DNA of 64,000 nt from Verrucomicrobiota bacterium. GTDB lineage: Bacteria; Verrucomicrobiota; Verrucomicrobiia; JABWAM01. The translations under genes and the position numbers were made by a program. The notes beneath the pieces were generated by a model. That model saw nothing but the letters and a program-made list of their open reading frames with translations. It did no database searches and was not told the DNA's origin. Where the stretch lies: NCBI GenBank assembly GCA_023269615.1, contig JAHFSY010000004.1, positions 96,015 to 160,014 on the forward strand, written 5' to 3'. Below, one piece after another: positions 31,931 to 39,366 of the stretch (its first letter is position 1; each line of letters begins with the position of its first letter).

Positions 31931-33087
31931 GCCGGTGCTGACTTGTCCTTCATCTGCAGCTTCATCTGCTTGGCGGCCATCGCGTAGCCCCCGTTCCCGC
32001 CGTCAATGAAGTGAATGTGCTTCCCGTCGTCGGTGCTCTGCACGTAACAGGTCATGAGGGCGGCTTCCGATTCGTGGAGGCCGTAGTAGATTTGGCCTTG
32101 CTCGAGGAGGCCCTCCAGGTGGCTCCGCAGTTTCTCCGCCTGCTCATGGGAACAATCAATGACCATCTTGAGCATGTCATCGAACTTTCGATAGTCGGAC
32201 TGGACCCGCATGGATTCCGAATATTTCGACGGATCAAAGACCATGGCCGGGACCCTGTGTCTGAAAATCAGGACCGCCGCGACGATCTCCAGGCAGCGCC
32301 GCGCGAAGGTCGGTGAAAACATGGACCCGTGAAGGCGCCTCTCCTCCCTGAAGCATTGCGCCATGGTCTTGTAGCGGGCGGCAGGCAGATTGACCGGGCT
32401 GATCCGGTGAAGTTCCCCGCCGAAGATGGTTCTCATTTCAGAAAGAATCCCCTGGTAGGTTGTTGCGGGCGTCGGGGACCTCGATAACACCAGCAGCGAC
32501 AGGATTTTGCCGTTCTTGTGTGGCAGCTCGCTCCATCGGCACGAAAGGCCGGTAAGGTCCGCCTCGCCCGCAGCGTCACCGGTGATGTCGTAAACCCCGC
32601 CGTCGGATTTGATCTTCTCATCGGCAAGCATCAGCCCGCCACCGCGAAAAATTGCCACACACTTGCCGTGGGCCAGCTCGTAACGGGCCACTTCAAGCCT
32701 TCTCCCTTCGCGAAGCAGCGCGTCCACGCCGATCATCCCGACGCGCAACTCCAGGCCAAACTTCTCCGTGGAGAGGACCTGCAATCGTCGCAGTTCCCGA
32801 ACGGCGCCCTCGACGCTCCCTGGTGGAACCACCATGGATGCCCCGTCGCCACCGAAGGCGTAGGGAAATTCCATGTCTCCCATGCTGTTTTGCACCGCGG
32901 CAATGCACGCCGACCCGATGGTGTTCACATCCTTGTAACGCCCGGCTTCGATCGCCTGGGTTGAACCCTTGAGATCCGTGATGATTACCTTCCAGTCCGG
33001 GGGAATGCTCCCAAAGCAGGTGTCGTCCGTGATTCCGCCGAAATCCCTGAAGCTCTCCAGCTTCGAATAAAAATTCTCGTTGCTCAT
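31927..33087 (-). CDS. DUF3095 protein, class III cyclase-like
   Basis: A 386-residue soluble protein from ATG at 33087 (MSNENFYSKL). The DUF3095 blocks are visible: WKVIITDLKGSTQAIEAGRY, NTIGSACIAAVQN, FPYAFGGDGASMVVP and LELRVGMIGVDALLREGRRL. The DLKGST and FGGDG elements sit where metal- and nucleotide-binding residues lie in class III nucleotidyl cyclases, so a cyclase-derived fold is a reasonable inference. Catalytic activity is unproven. The C-terminal third (about 270-380) is a separate alpha/beta part. It is 13 bases downstream of the secreted protein gene. Confidence 0.85.
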   Translation of the reverse strand: MSNENFYSKLESFRDFGGITDDTCFGSIPPDWKVIITDLKGSTQAIEAGRYKDVNTIGSACIAAVQNSMGDMEFPYAFGGDGASMVVPPGSVEGAVRELRRLQVLSTEKFGLELRVGMIGVDALLREGRRLEVARYELAHGKCVAIFRGGGLMLADEKIKSDGGVYDITGDAAGEADLTGLSCRWSELPHKNGKILSLLVLSRSPTPATTYQGILSEMRTIFGGELHRISPVNLPAARYKTMAQCFREERRLHGSMFSPTFARRCLEIVAAVLIFRHRVPAMVFDPSKYSESMRVQSDYRKFDDMLKMVIDCSHEQAEKLRSHLEGLLEQGQIYYGLHESEAALMTCYVQSTDDGKHIHFIDGGNGGYAMAAKQMKLQMKDKSAPA

Positions 33088-33100
33088 CCGCTTGGCGACT

Positions 33101-33796
33101 CTAACTGTACGGTCCCCAAAACGTGTCACCGCCCGTGGCATCCTGCAAGATCGCCTTGGTTTTCGGATTGACCATGAGGCGCTCCGAAATGGATTGAATC
33201 ATGAACGGGTTGCCCAGCGAATCCATGCCTCCATTTTGCATCAGCGGGCTGCCCGCCTTCAGGTACGGCGTCAGGTCGTTCCAATTCGGTGTCACCGTGC
33301 CCGTCTTGTTGTTCTCCAGGGCGTACTGGTCCTTCGCGGCATCCACCTGGCGGCATTCGTTCAGGATGGTCGAGCTCAACTGGCGTTTTTTCTCCGGGGT
33401 GTCGAGAAGCTCCCTGAGTTTCTGTTCTTCCGATGAGAATTTTCCCATCCGTCGCAGGAGAGCCAGGTCAACGCTGAGTTCGCCGAGAACGGTGGTGAGC
33501 TTGAAATTCTTGAGGGTGAGGCGGCCCGTCAGCTTGTCGCCATTTTCAAAAAGGATGAGGGCGGTCTCGTGGTCCTTGTCCATGGTGAGATTCTGGATCT
33601 TCTGGACGGGCACATTCATCTTTCCCAGGCTGGATTGAATCTCGATGGATGTGAGCGAAGAGCTGCCGATCAGGGAGCTGCCGTCCACCAGGTCCACGGT
33701 GAATTTTGAGGGCGGACTGGCGGGCGGATTTTCCCCGGCAACAAGGGTGGCCAGCAAAAGCAAAGCCGGCAGTACGGTAACACACAGCCTGTTCAT
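33101..33796 (-). CDS. exported protein with pseudopilin-like C-terminal segment
   Basis: A 231-residue protein. The signal peptide MNRLCVTVLPALLLLATLVA ends near GEN. The middle is a beta-rich domain (FTVDLVDGSSLIGSSSLTSI, LILFENGDKLTGRLTLKNFK) that looks like a barrel of the Sm-like or sheath type. The C-terminal part CRQVDAAKDQYALENNKTGT then TPNWNDLTPYLK matches the region after the first helix in PVC type II pseudopilins. It lacks a pilin N-terminus. The meaning is unclear; the resemblance may reflect domain reuse. It probably shares a transcript with DUF3095. Confidence 0.7.
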   Translation of the reverse strand: MNRLCVTVLPALLLLATLVAGENPPASPPSKFTVDLVDGSSLIGSSSLTSIEIQSSLGKMNVPVQKIQNLTMDKDHETALILFENGDKLTGRLTLKNFKLTTVLGELSVDLALLRRMGKFSSEEQKLRELLDTPEKKRQLSSTILNECRQVDAAKDQYALENNKTGTVTPNWNDLTPYLKAGSPLMQNGGMDSLGNPFMIQSISERLMVNPKTKAILQDATGGDTFWGPYS

Positions 33797-33854
33797 GTTT
33801 GGCCTTTGTCCCAGACCGTTTTGCAAAGTCAATGGCAAACGCACTGGGAACTAG

Positions 33855-34022
33855 GGCTCACGCATTTGGAGTCGGTATGGAGCTGCTGTTGGCCACCTGT
33901 GCCTTTTGCGCCTCTTTGCGGCCAATCTCTGCGTTTGGTGCATGGGAATTTGGCCGCGAAGAGGCGCAAAAAGCACAGGTATGACGGGCCGATAGGAGTG
34001 CCAAACCCAAATGCGTAAGCCC
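33855..34022. repeat. 168-bp imperfect inverted repeat, MITE-like
   Basis: About 72-bp arms start GGGCTCACGCATTTGG and end CCAAATGCGTAAGCCC. They share GCGCCTCTT and TTTGCGGCCAA towards the centre, with a 23-base loop (33927-33949). No open frame. It lies between the exported protein and the citrate synthase genes. Confidence 0.8.
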
Positions 34023-34075
34023 TGCACCGGGAACAACTCTCGTCGGTGGCTGGCGATACGTGCTGGGACCTGATA

Positions 34076-35233
34076 TCACCGACGCTGCCCGATCGGCACG
34101 AAGGCGCGATTTTCGAGGCCGGTATAATTCGCGCTGGGGCGGATGATCTTGTTGTCAGCCCGCTGTTCCATGATGTGCGCTCCCCAGCCGGTGGTCCTGG
34201 AAATGACGAACAGGGGCGTGAACATCCCGGTCGGCACACCCATCATGTGGTAGGAGACTGCGCTGAACCAATCGAGGTTTGGAAACATTTTCTTTTCACG
34301 CCACATGACGCTCTCGATGCGCTCGGCGATGGAGTACATTTTCATTTCACCCGCTTCCCGGGATAGATCGAGGGCCACCTCCTTGATCACCTTGTTGCGA
34401 GGATCGGAAACCGTGTAGACGGGATGACCAAAGCCGATGACGATCTCCTTGTTGGCAATGCGCCGCACAATGTCCTTCTCGGCCTCATCCGCATCGCCGT
34501 ACCGTTTTTGAATTTCGAACGAAACTTCATTGGCCCCTCCATGTTTCGGGCCGCGCAGGGCGCCGATGGCGCCCGTGATGGCGGAATAAAGATCGGAGCC
34601 AGTGCCCGAAATCACGCGGGAGGTGAACGTGGACGCGTTGAATTCATGTTCCGCGTAGAGAATCAGGGAAACATGCATGGCCTTCACCCACGATTTGCCT
34701 GGGGCGCGCCCGTGGAGAAGGTGAAGGAAATGTCCCCCGATGGAATCGTCGTCCGTCAGCACATCAATCCGGCGCTGGCTTTTTGAAAAATGATGCCAAT
34801 ACAGCAGCATCGAGTTGAGCGAGGCGAGAAGGCGGTCAATATGATCACGGCAGCCCTTGGGATCATGGCCCTCCTTTTCGGGGAGGATGCATCCCAGCGC
34901 GGAAACGCCCGTGCGCATGACATCCATGGGATGAGTCGAGGCGGGCAACGCTTCCAGGATCGTCATCAGCTGCGGCGGCAGGCCCCGCAACCCATGGAGT
35001 TTTTTCTTGTAGGCGGCCAGCTCATCCGCGGTCGGCAGCCTGCCGTGGACCAGCAGGTGTGCGATTTCTTCAAACTCGCACTGGTGGGCCAGTTCAAGGA
35101 TGTCGTAACCGAGGTAGTGCAGATCGTTTCCGCTGCGGCCAACGGAGCAGAGCGATGTGTTGCCGGCGACCACGCCGGAAAGGGCAACGGATTTCTTGGG
35201 CTTGAAAGGAACGGACGGTTCGGGGGAACTCAT
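34076..35233 (-). CDS. prpC: 2-methylcitrate/citrate synthase
   Basis: A 385-residue cytoplasmic synthase that condenses oxaloacetate with propionyl-CoA or acetyl-CoA. It has the PrpC-like N-terminus [20 protein letters not shown] and [17 protein letters not shown]. The active-site His lies in [12 protein letters not shown] and the second in [15 protein letters not shown]; the Asp is in [18 protein letters not shown]. The sequence tracks 2-methylcitrate synthases strongly, but no prpB or prpD neighbours are present. In such genomes this enzyme may also serve as the main citrate synthase. The ATG at 35233 is used; the longer frame to 35305 adds a Gln/Thr-rich stretch. Confidence 0.9.
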   Translation of the reverse strand: MSSPEPSVPFKPKKSVALSGVVAGNTSLCSVGRSGNDLHYLGYDILELAHQCEFEEIAHLLVHGRLPTADELAAYKKKLHGLRGLPPQLMTILEALPASTHPMDVMRTGVSALGCILPEKEGHDPKGCRDHIDRLLASLNSMLLYWHHFSKSQRRIDVLTDDDSIGGHFLHLLHGRAPGKSWVKAMHVSLILYAEHEFNASTFTSRVISGTGSDLYSAITGAIGALRGPKHGGANEVSFEIQKRYGDADEAEKDIVRRIANKEIVIGFGHPVYTVSDPRNKVIKEVALDLSREAGEMKMYSIAERIESVMWREKKMFPNLDWFSAVSYHMMGVPTGMFTPLFVISRTTGWGAHIMEQRADNKIIRPSANYTGLENRAFVPIGQRR

Positions 35234-35267
35234 GGCTTGTGTTTGTGTTTGGATTTGAAAACATGAT

Positions 35268-36332
35268 TCATTGTGAAACGATGGCGTCAACCGATCCGAG
35301 CACACGCTTCAGAACCGGTGTCAATCCATCCGCGATCCGCATGAAGCCCATGTCGCTCGGATGACCGACGTCCATGGTGCATTCCTCGAAATCCTTTCCC
35401 AGCAGATGGGATGCATCGTGGAAGTGCAGCCGGCGATCACCCTGCTTTTTCATCTTGCGGATGGTGTCGCGCTGCACGTCGCGACCGGCAAGACGGGCCT
35501 TGAGGTTTTCGGGATGGATGAGTTCGGAGGGGTAGGCGATTTTTGAGATGGCGAGGATCGGGACCTTGGGATGCGCCCTGCGGAGGATCCGTATGAATTG
35601 TGGAAATGTCTTTCGCAAGCGCTTGAAGCCGCCGCCGTTGGCCTCGTAATCCAGGACGAAGCAGGCGGGGTCGGTGATCGAGGCGACGTTTCGCGCCATG
35701 TCCGGCTCACCGCATCCGCCGCCGGCAAATCCCAGGTTGATGAATTCCCGGTTGATCCGCCGGCTCACGATGTTGGTCCACGCCATCCCGGGACGGCTCG
35801 CGTAGCAGCCCTGCGTGATGGAGGTGCCATAAATCACGATGGGACGCGGATCGTCGTACGGGGCCGGCGCGGCAATGCGCGATCCGGGTTCCAGTCCGAT
35901 GCTCACCTTTTTCACCGCCTGGAACAGCGGGAGATTCAGAGTCACCGTCCGCATTTCGCGGCGTGGCAGGTCGAACAGGGTGCGTACACCCGAGGAGGGA
36001 GCAGCCGCAAAAAAGGTATTGTCGCAATAGCGCGCGCGCCCGGTCGGGCCGAGGTAGCAGTCAAGGCTGACAAGGGACGTTGCGGTTTTGAGCAAGGTGA
36101 CGCCGTTTTTTCGGAACCTGGCACGGATGACCAGGCGTCGTGAATTCGTTTGAAAACTGATCTGTCCACCTGCCCCGCACTCAGCCTGGGCATTCGCCCG
36201 CCGGGTGATGGACCACAACGGCTTTTTTAGAAGGCGGCGGTAAATCCCTTCCGATTCAAACCACGCGAACCCAGCAATGCGGAATGGCGGCTCCTTGGGC
36301 GAGAACCATTCGATGGCGCTTCGGTGCGTCAT
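35268..36332 (-). CDS. SGNH/GDSL-type hydrolase
   Basis: A 354-residue esterase-like protein in two parts. The N-terminal half (1-160) is a jelly-roll domain typical of the SGNH_hydro-type beta-sandwich modules. The second half carries the SGNH blocks: Ser171 in IYGTSITQG, Gly in [18 protein letters not shown], and the D321/H324 pair in DVGHPSDMG. No signal peptide is seen, so it is probably cytoplasmic or non-classically exported. It overlaps the upstream oxidoreductase stop by ATGA, so the two are coupled. Likely substrates are acyl or acetyl esters of sugars. Confidence 0.88.
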   Translation of the reverse strand: MTHRSAIEWFSPKEPPFRIAGFAWFESEGIYRRLLKKPLWSITRRANAQAECGAGGQISFQTNSRRLVIRARFRKNGVTLLKTATSLVSLDCYLGPTGRARYCDNTFFAAAPSSGVRTLFDLPRREMRTVTLNLPLFQAVKKVSIGLEPGSRIAAPAPYDDPRPIVIYGTSITQGCYASRPGMAWTNIVSRRINREFINLGFAGGGCGEPDMARNVASITDPACFVLDYEANGGGFKRLRKTFPQFIRILRRAHPKVPILAISKIAYPSELIHPENLKARLAGRDVQRDTIRKMKKQGDRRLHFHDASHLLGKDFEECTMDVGHPSDMGFMRIADGLTPVLKRVLGSVDAIVSQ

Positions 36333-37333
36333 CGTGTCCAATCCAGCGTGATTCCGAGGAAACGCTCGGTTTTGAGCCGGATCATTTCGTACATCTCGGG
36401 AGCGCGTTGCCATGGGACGACGTGGGTGACCATGGGGCGGACACGCATTTTCTTTTTTGCCATGAGGGCGAGCGTGGCTTCCATGCGGGGTCGCGTCCAG
36501 CCCGCGACGAAAAGCGTGGCCAGTTCCTTTTGCTGGAGGACCGCCATGTTGGCCCATGTCTTCGCCTGGCTGAATCCGCAATAGACGATCTCGCCCCGCC
36601 CCGGCTCCAGCAGCGGGACATATTGTTCCTGGACCGATTCGCCCTGGATCGAGTCAAGAACGGCGGAGACGGGTTTGCCACCCGTGAAGCGGCGCGCCGT
36701 CTTTTCCACATGGTGCGTGTGGCTGTTGATCACGGCGTCGGCGCTGTATTTCGCCGCGATGCGCAACCGCTCGGGACGATGTCCCACGACGATCACGCGA
36801 AATCCCCGGGCGCGGGCGGCTTGGGCGGCTGACTGTCCGATGAGCCCGTCGCCGTACACGAGCACCCAGCTCTTGGGGCGAAAGGTTGCCCGATGCGCCG
36901 CGTTGTAGCCGACCTGCGCGACCACGGCAGAGGAAGCGTCCATGGGATCCACGCCCCTGGGGATGCGGAACACGCATGCGGCCGGGCTGTTTGCGAGGGA
37001 GAGATGCGAACCCCAGAACGAGGAAACCTTCCCCTTCCAATCGCCGGCGATAGCCATCACGCGCTCGCCGATCCGGAAGCGGCGTACATTTTTCCCGAGC
37101 GCGGTGATGAATCCCGTGCGCTGGTAACCCGGCACACAAGGGAAAGGGGTGGGGGACCATGTGAAAAGATTCCTGTAAATCCAGCCCTCGGTGCCGGCGC
37201 TGATGGTGGAGAGCTCCGTCCGAATCTGGATTTCATCCGGCCCGGGCGGCGGCATGGGGATGGTCTGGATGGCGGCACGCGAGTTTCGCGTGAAGACCAC
37301 CGCGTTGGAAATCTGGTTTGATGGATTCTTCAT
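36329..37333 (-). CDS. medium-chain zinc-type dehydrogenase/reductase (MDR)
   Basis: A 334-residue oxidoreductase from ATG at 37333 (MKNPSNQISNAVVFTRNSRA). The GroES-like half has VPGYQRTGFITALGKNVRRF and IGERVMAI. The Rossmann half has WVLVYGDGLIGQSAAQAARA, the NAD(P)-binding glycine-rich loop. Structural zinc cysteines are not evident, and the usual catalytic Cys/His pair is not clear, so it may be a zinc-independent reductase. The first gene of a pair with the SGNH hydrolase. The product is possibly a sugar or lipid reduced and then de-esterified. Substrate unknown. Confidence 0.85.
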   Translation of the reverse strand: MKNPSNQISNAVVFTRNSRAAIQTIPMPPPGPDEIQIRTELSTISAGTEGWIYRNLFTWSPTPFPCVPGYQRTGFITALGKNVRRFRIGERVMAIAGDWKGKVSSFWGSHLSLANSPAACVFRIPRGVDPMDASSAVVAQVGYNAAHRATFRPKSWVLVYGDGLIGQSAAQAARARGFRVIVVGHRPERLRIAAKYSADAVINSHTHHVEKTARRFTGGKPVSAVLDSIQGESVQEQYVPLLEPGRGEIVYCGFSQAKTWANMAVLQQKELATLFVAGWTRPRMEATLALMAKKKMRVRPMVTHVVPWQRAPEMYEMIRLKTERFLGITLDWTR

Positions 37334-37443
37334 GGGTGGAGGAATTACCTGTGGAAAGGCGTGGGTTGTCAACAATCGAAAATGTTGCAGATCATCTTCG
37401 GGCTCGCCGGGATGCGCGATCCGCGATAAGAGAATCACATTTA

Positions 37444-37567
37444 GAGCGTGTCCGGAAATTCCCGCTTTGAGGTAGGGACGGACCGCCGGGCCGTCCGCTG
37501 CACAGCGGCGCGCCCGGCGGTCGCGCCCTACCATAGGCAAGGCAACTTACTTTTAGGACACTCTCTT
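37444..37567. repeat. 124-bp palindromic element
   Basis: Outer inverted ends AGAGCGTGTCC (37444-37454) and GGACACTCTCT (37557-37567). Inner pair GGTAGGG (37472-37478) and CCCTACC (37527-37533). The core includes CCGCCGGGC/GCCCGGCGG. It shares the GGTAGGG/CCCTACC pair with the 28041 element. No coding content. Confidence 0.7.
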
Positions 37568-37591
37568 AGGAATTAAAAACCGGATTTTTAC

Positions 37592-37981
37592 ATGAGCCTG
37601 GAACGAAAAGGATATGTCGGGCTGTTTGCCGAGCCGCTGAACCGTGAGCGGATCGCGGAGCTGGTGATGCTCTGGATCGAACGCCACGGGAGCGTGGAGC
37701 AGATATTCGGCGCCGGCGGGCAGGTGCTGACGCAGCGCGTGCATGCGGTCGGAGAATTGATGTGGGAGGACAACCTGCAATTTCGCATCGTGGCCGGCGA
37801 ACAGTTCGCCTGGATTTACATGACGATCAACCGGCAGGTGGTGGAGACCAGCGGACTGATTCCAGAAAGCGGTGACGCCCTGTGCCGCGATGTCCTGGAG
37901 GAATTGCCCGGCTGCTGCGAGATCATTGACGATCACAATGACCGGCGGCTGGATGAGCTGGAAGCCAAGGGGTTGATGTAG
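37592..37981 (+). CDS. hypothetical protein
   Basis: A 129-residue soluble, acidic protein. It begins MSLERKGYVGLFAEPLNRER and has helices IAELVMLWIERHGSVEQIFG and VLTQRVHAVGELMWED, then AWIYMTINRQVVETSG and a C-terminal DHNDRRLDELEAKGLM. No family is recognised and no catalytic motif is seen. Codon use matches the neighbours, and a good ATG at 37592 follows the palindromic element. It may bind a ligand or be an adaptor. It is immediately followed by the 95-bp repeat. Confidence 0.55.
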   Translation: MSLERKGYVGLFAEPLNRERIAELVMLWIERHGSVEQIFGAGGQVLTQRVHAVGELMWEDNLQFRIVAGEQFAWIYMTINRQVVETSGLIPESGDALCRDVLEELPGCCEIIDDHNDRRLDELEAKGLM

Positions 37982-37993
37982 TCCCTTTGAAAA

Positions 37994-38088
37994 ACGGAGG
38001 GACACGCTCTCCCCTCGCCGAAGCCTATCCAACTACGCCAGAGCGCTTCGTCGCGACGGCGAGCGGCGTAGCGCGGGCCGTCGTGTCC
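37994..38088. repeat. 95-bp family B repeat, copy 1
   Basis: Starts ACGGAGGGACACGCTCT, passes through a hairpin-rich core (CTCGCCGAAGCC, CGCTTCGTCGCGACGG) and ends GCCGTCGTGTCC. A copy of the same length and about 95 percent identity lies at 44240-44334. Its ends match the arms of the palindrome inside the copper ATPase gene. Confidence 0.9.
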
Positions 38089-38192
38089 GCTGGTGGATGG
38101 GTCAACACGATCCAAACAATCCTGAACCCGGATCTCGACCGACCGTCGCTCTCGAGAAAATCATTTTCCGAGAGTCCATTCATAATGGTGGG

Positions 38193-38219
38193 TGGACACG
38201 ACGGAGCGTGTCCCTCCGT
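38193..38219. repeat. family B 27-bp arm
   Basis: TGGACACGACGGAGCGTGTC then CCTCCGT is identical to the left arm of the 62377 palindrome and is inverted relative to the start of the 37994 copy, so 37994-38219 is bounded by inverted ends. It abuts the moaA stop codon. Confidence 0.85.
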
Positions 38220-38224
38220 TTTAA

Positions 38225-39208
38225 TCAGCCGCCGATGGCGGTCATGATGCGCGAGGGCTGGTAGTTTTCGCGGAAGAGATGCTCGGGGGGTTTCTCGGCA
38301 AGCGCTTGCTGGAAGATTTCGCGGATGGCCGCTTCGCCGCCTTCGCCGCGCAGCGCGGGCTTGAGATCGTATTCACCGTGATTGCCAAGGCAGGGACGGA
38401 TTTTGCCGTCGGCGGTGAGACGGATCTTGTTGCATGCCTCGCAAAAGTGGAGGTTGGTGATCGCGCCGATGAAGCCGACGGTGACGCCGATTTTCTCGAG
38501 CCGGTAATATTTCGCGGGGCCATGGCCCAGGCGCACTTCCCCAAGCGGCGTGAGCGTGTCGTGCTCGGCGAGCCGCTGCATGACTTCGCCGGCGGGCAGG
38601 AAATTTTTCTCGCTCAACATTTCAGTGAGGCTCACGGGCATCAGCTCGATGAACCGCAATGCGAGACGGTGCTCCGCCGCGAAGTGGAGGACGGGACGGA
38701 TTTCATTTTCGTTCATGCCGCGGATCAGGACCATGTTGAGCTTCACCTTTTCAAAGCCGGCGTTCATCGCCGCATAAATCCCTTCAAGGACTGCGTTCAC
38801 ATCGCCACCGGTGATGCGCCGGTACACGGAGGGCGTCAGGGCGTCGAGGCTGATGTTCACCGTCTTGAGCCCGGCTTCGCGGAGCGGACGGGCAAGCGAC
38901 GCGAGGCGCGTCGCGTTGGTTGTCATGCCGATGGACTCGACGCCGGGGATGCGCGCGAGTTCGGCGATGAGTTCGGGCGCGCTTTTGCGGACGAGAGGTT
39001 CGCCGCCGGTGACGCGAAATTTTCGGAATCCGAGTTTTGCGGCCACCCGGGCGACGCGGAGGATTTCCTCGAAGGAGAGGATTTCGTCGCGCTCCTTCCA
39101 GTCGGCAAAGCCTTCCGGCATGCAATAGAGGCAGCGCTCGTTGCACCGGTCGGTGATCGAGATGCGGAGATAATCCACGCTGCGCCCGGTTCCATCGGTT
39201 GCTGTCAT
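38225..39208 (-). CDS. moaA: GTP 3',8-cyclase (molybdenum cofactor biosynthesis)
   Basis: A 327-residue radical SAM enzyme that makes the cyclic intermediate of molybdopterin from GTP together with MoaC. The radical SAM cluster is CNERCLYCMP (C22, C26, C29). The SAM motif GGEPLVRK follows. The second [4Fe-4S] site is CEACNKIRLTADG then PCLG, and the C-terminus ends in the expected double glycine AIGG. The ATG at 39208 is used; a frame nine codons longer opens at 39235. No other moa or mog gene is in the window, so the pathway is dispersed. Full length. Confidence 0.96.
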   Translation of the reverse strand: MTATDGTGRSVDYLRISITDRCNERCLYCMPEGFADWKERDEILSFEEILRVARVAAKLGFRKFRVTGGEPLVRKSAPELIAELARIPGVESIGMTTNATRLASLARPLREAGLKTVNISLDALTPSVYRRITGGDVNAVLEGIYAAMNAGFEKVKLNMVLIRGMNENEIRPVLHFAAEHRLALRFIELMPVSLTEMLSEKNFLPAGEVMQRLAEHDTLTPLGEVRLGHGPAKYYRLEKIGVTVGFIGAITNLHFCEACNKIRLTADGKIRPCLGNHGEYDLKPALRGEGGEAAIREIFQQALAEKPPEHLFRENYQPSRIMTAIGG

Positions 39209-39249
39209 GACGGGAGTGTGGCATGTGGACAGCATTTCGGCAAGGTTTG

Positions 39250-39285
39250 GCCACGGATGGACACAGATGAAATACGGATGAAAAA
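39250..39285. repeat. dispersed CACGGATG-type repeat
   Basis: GCCACGGATGGACACAGATG, then AAATACGGATGAAAA. Related strings occur at 53619-53650 and 63266-63295. It lies between moaA and the first histidine kinase gene. Function unknown; it looks like a degenerate dispersed repeat rather than a regulator. Confidence 0.6.
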
Positions 39286-39366
39286 TCCACGTTCCACGCT
39301 CCCCGTTCCGCGTTATGAGAAACTCGGGACTTGAAACAGGCTCTGGATGGGTTGAGATTGTGGGCG

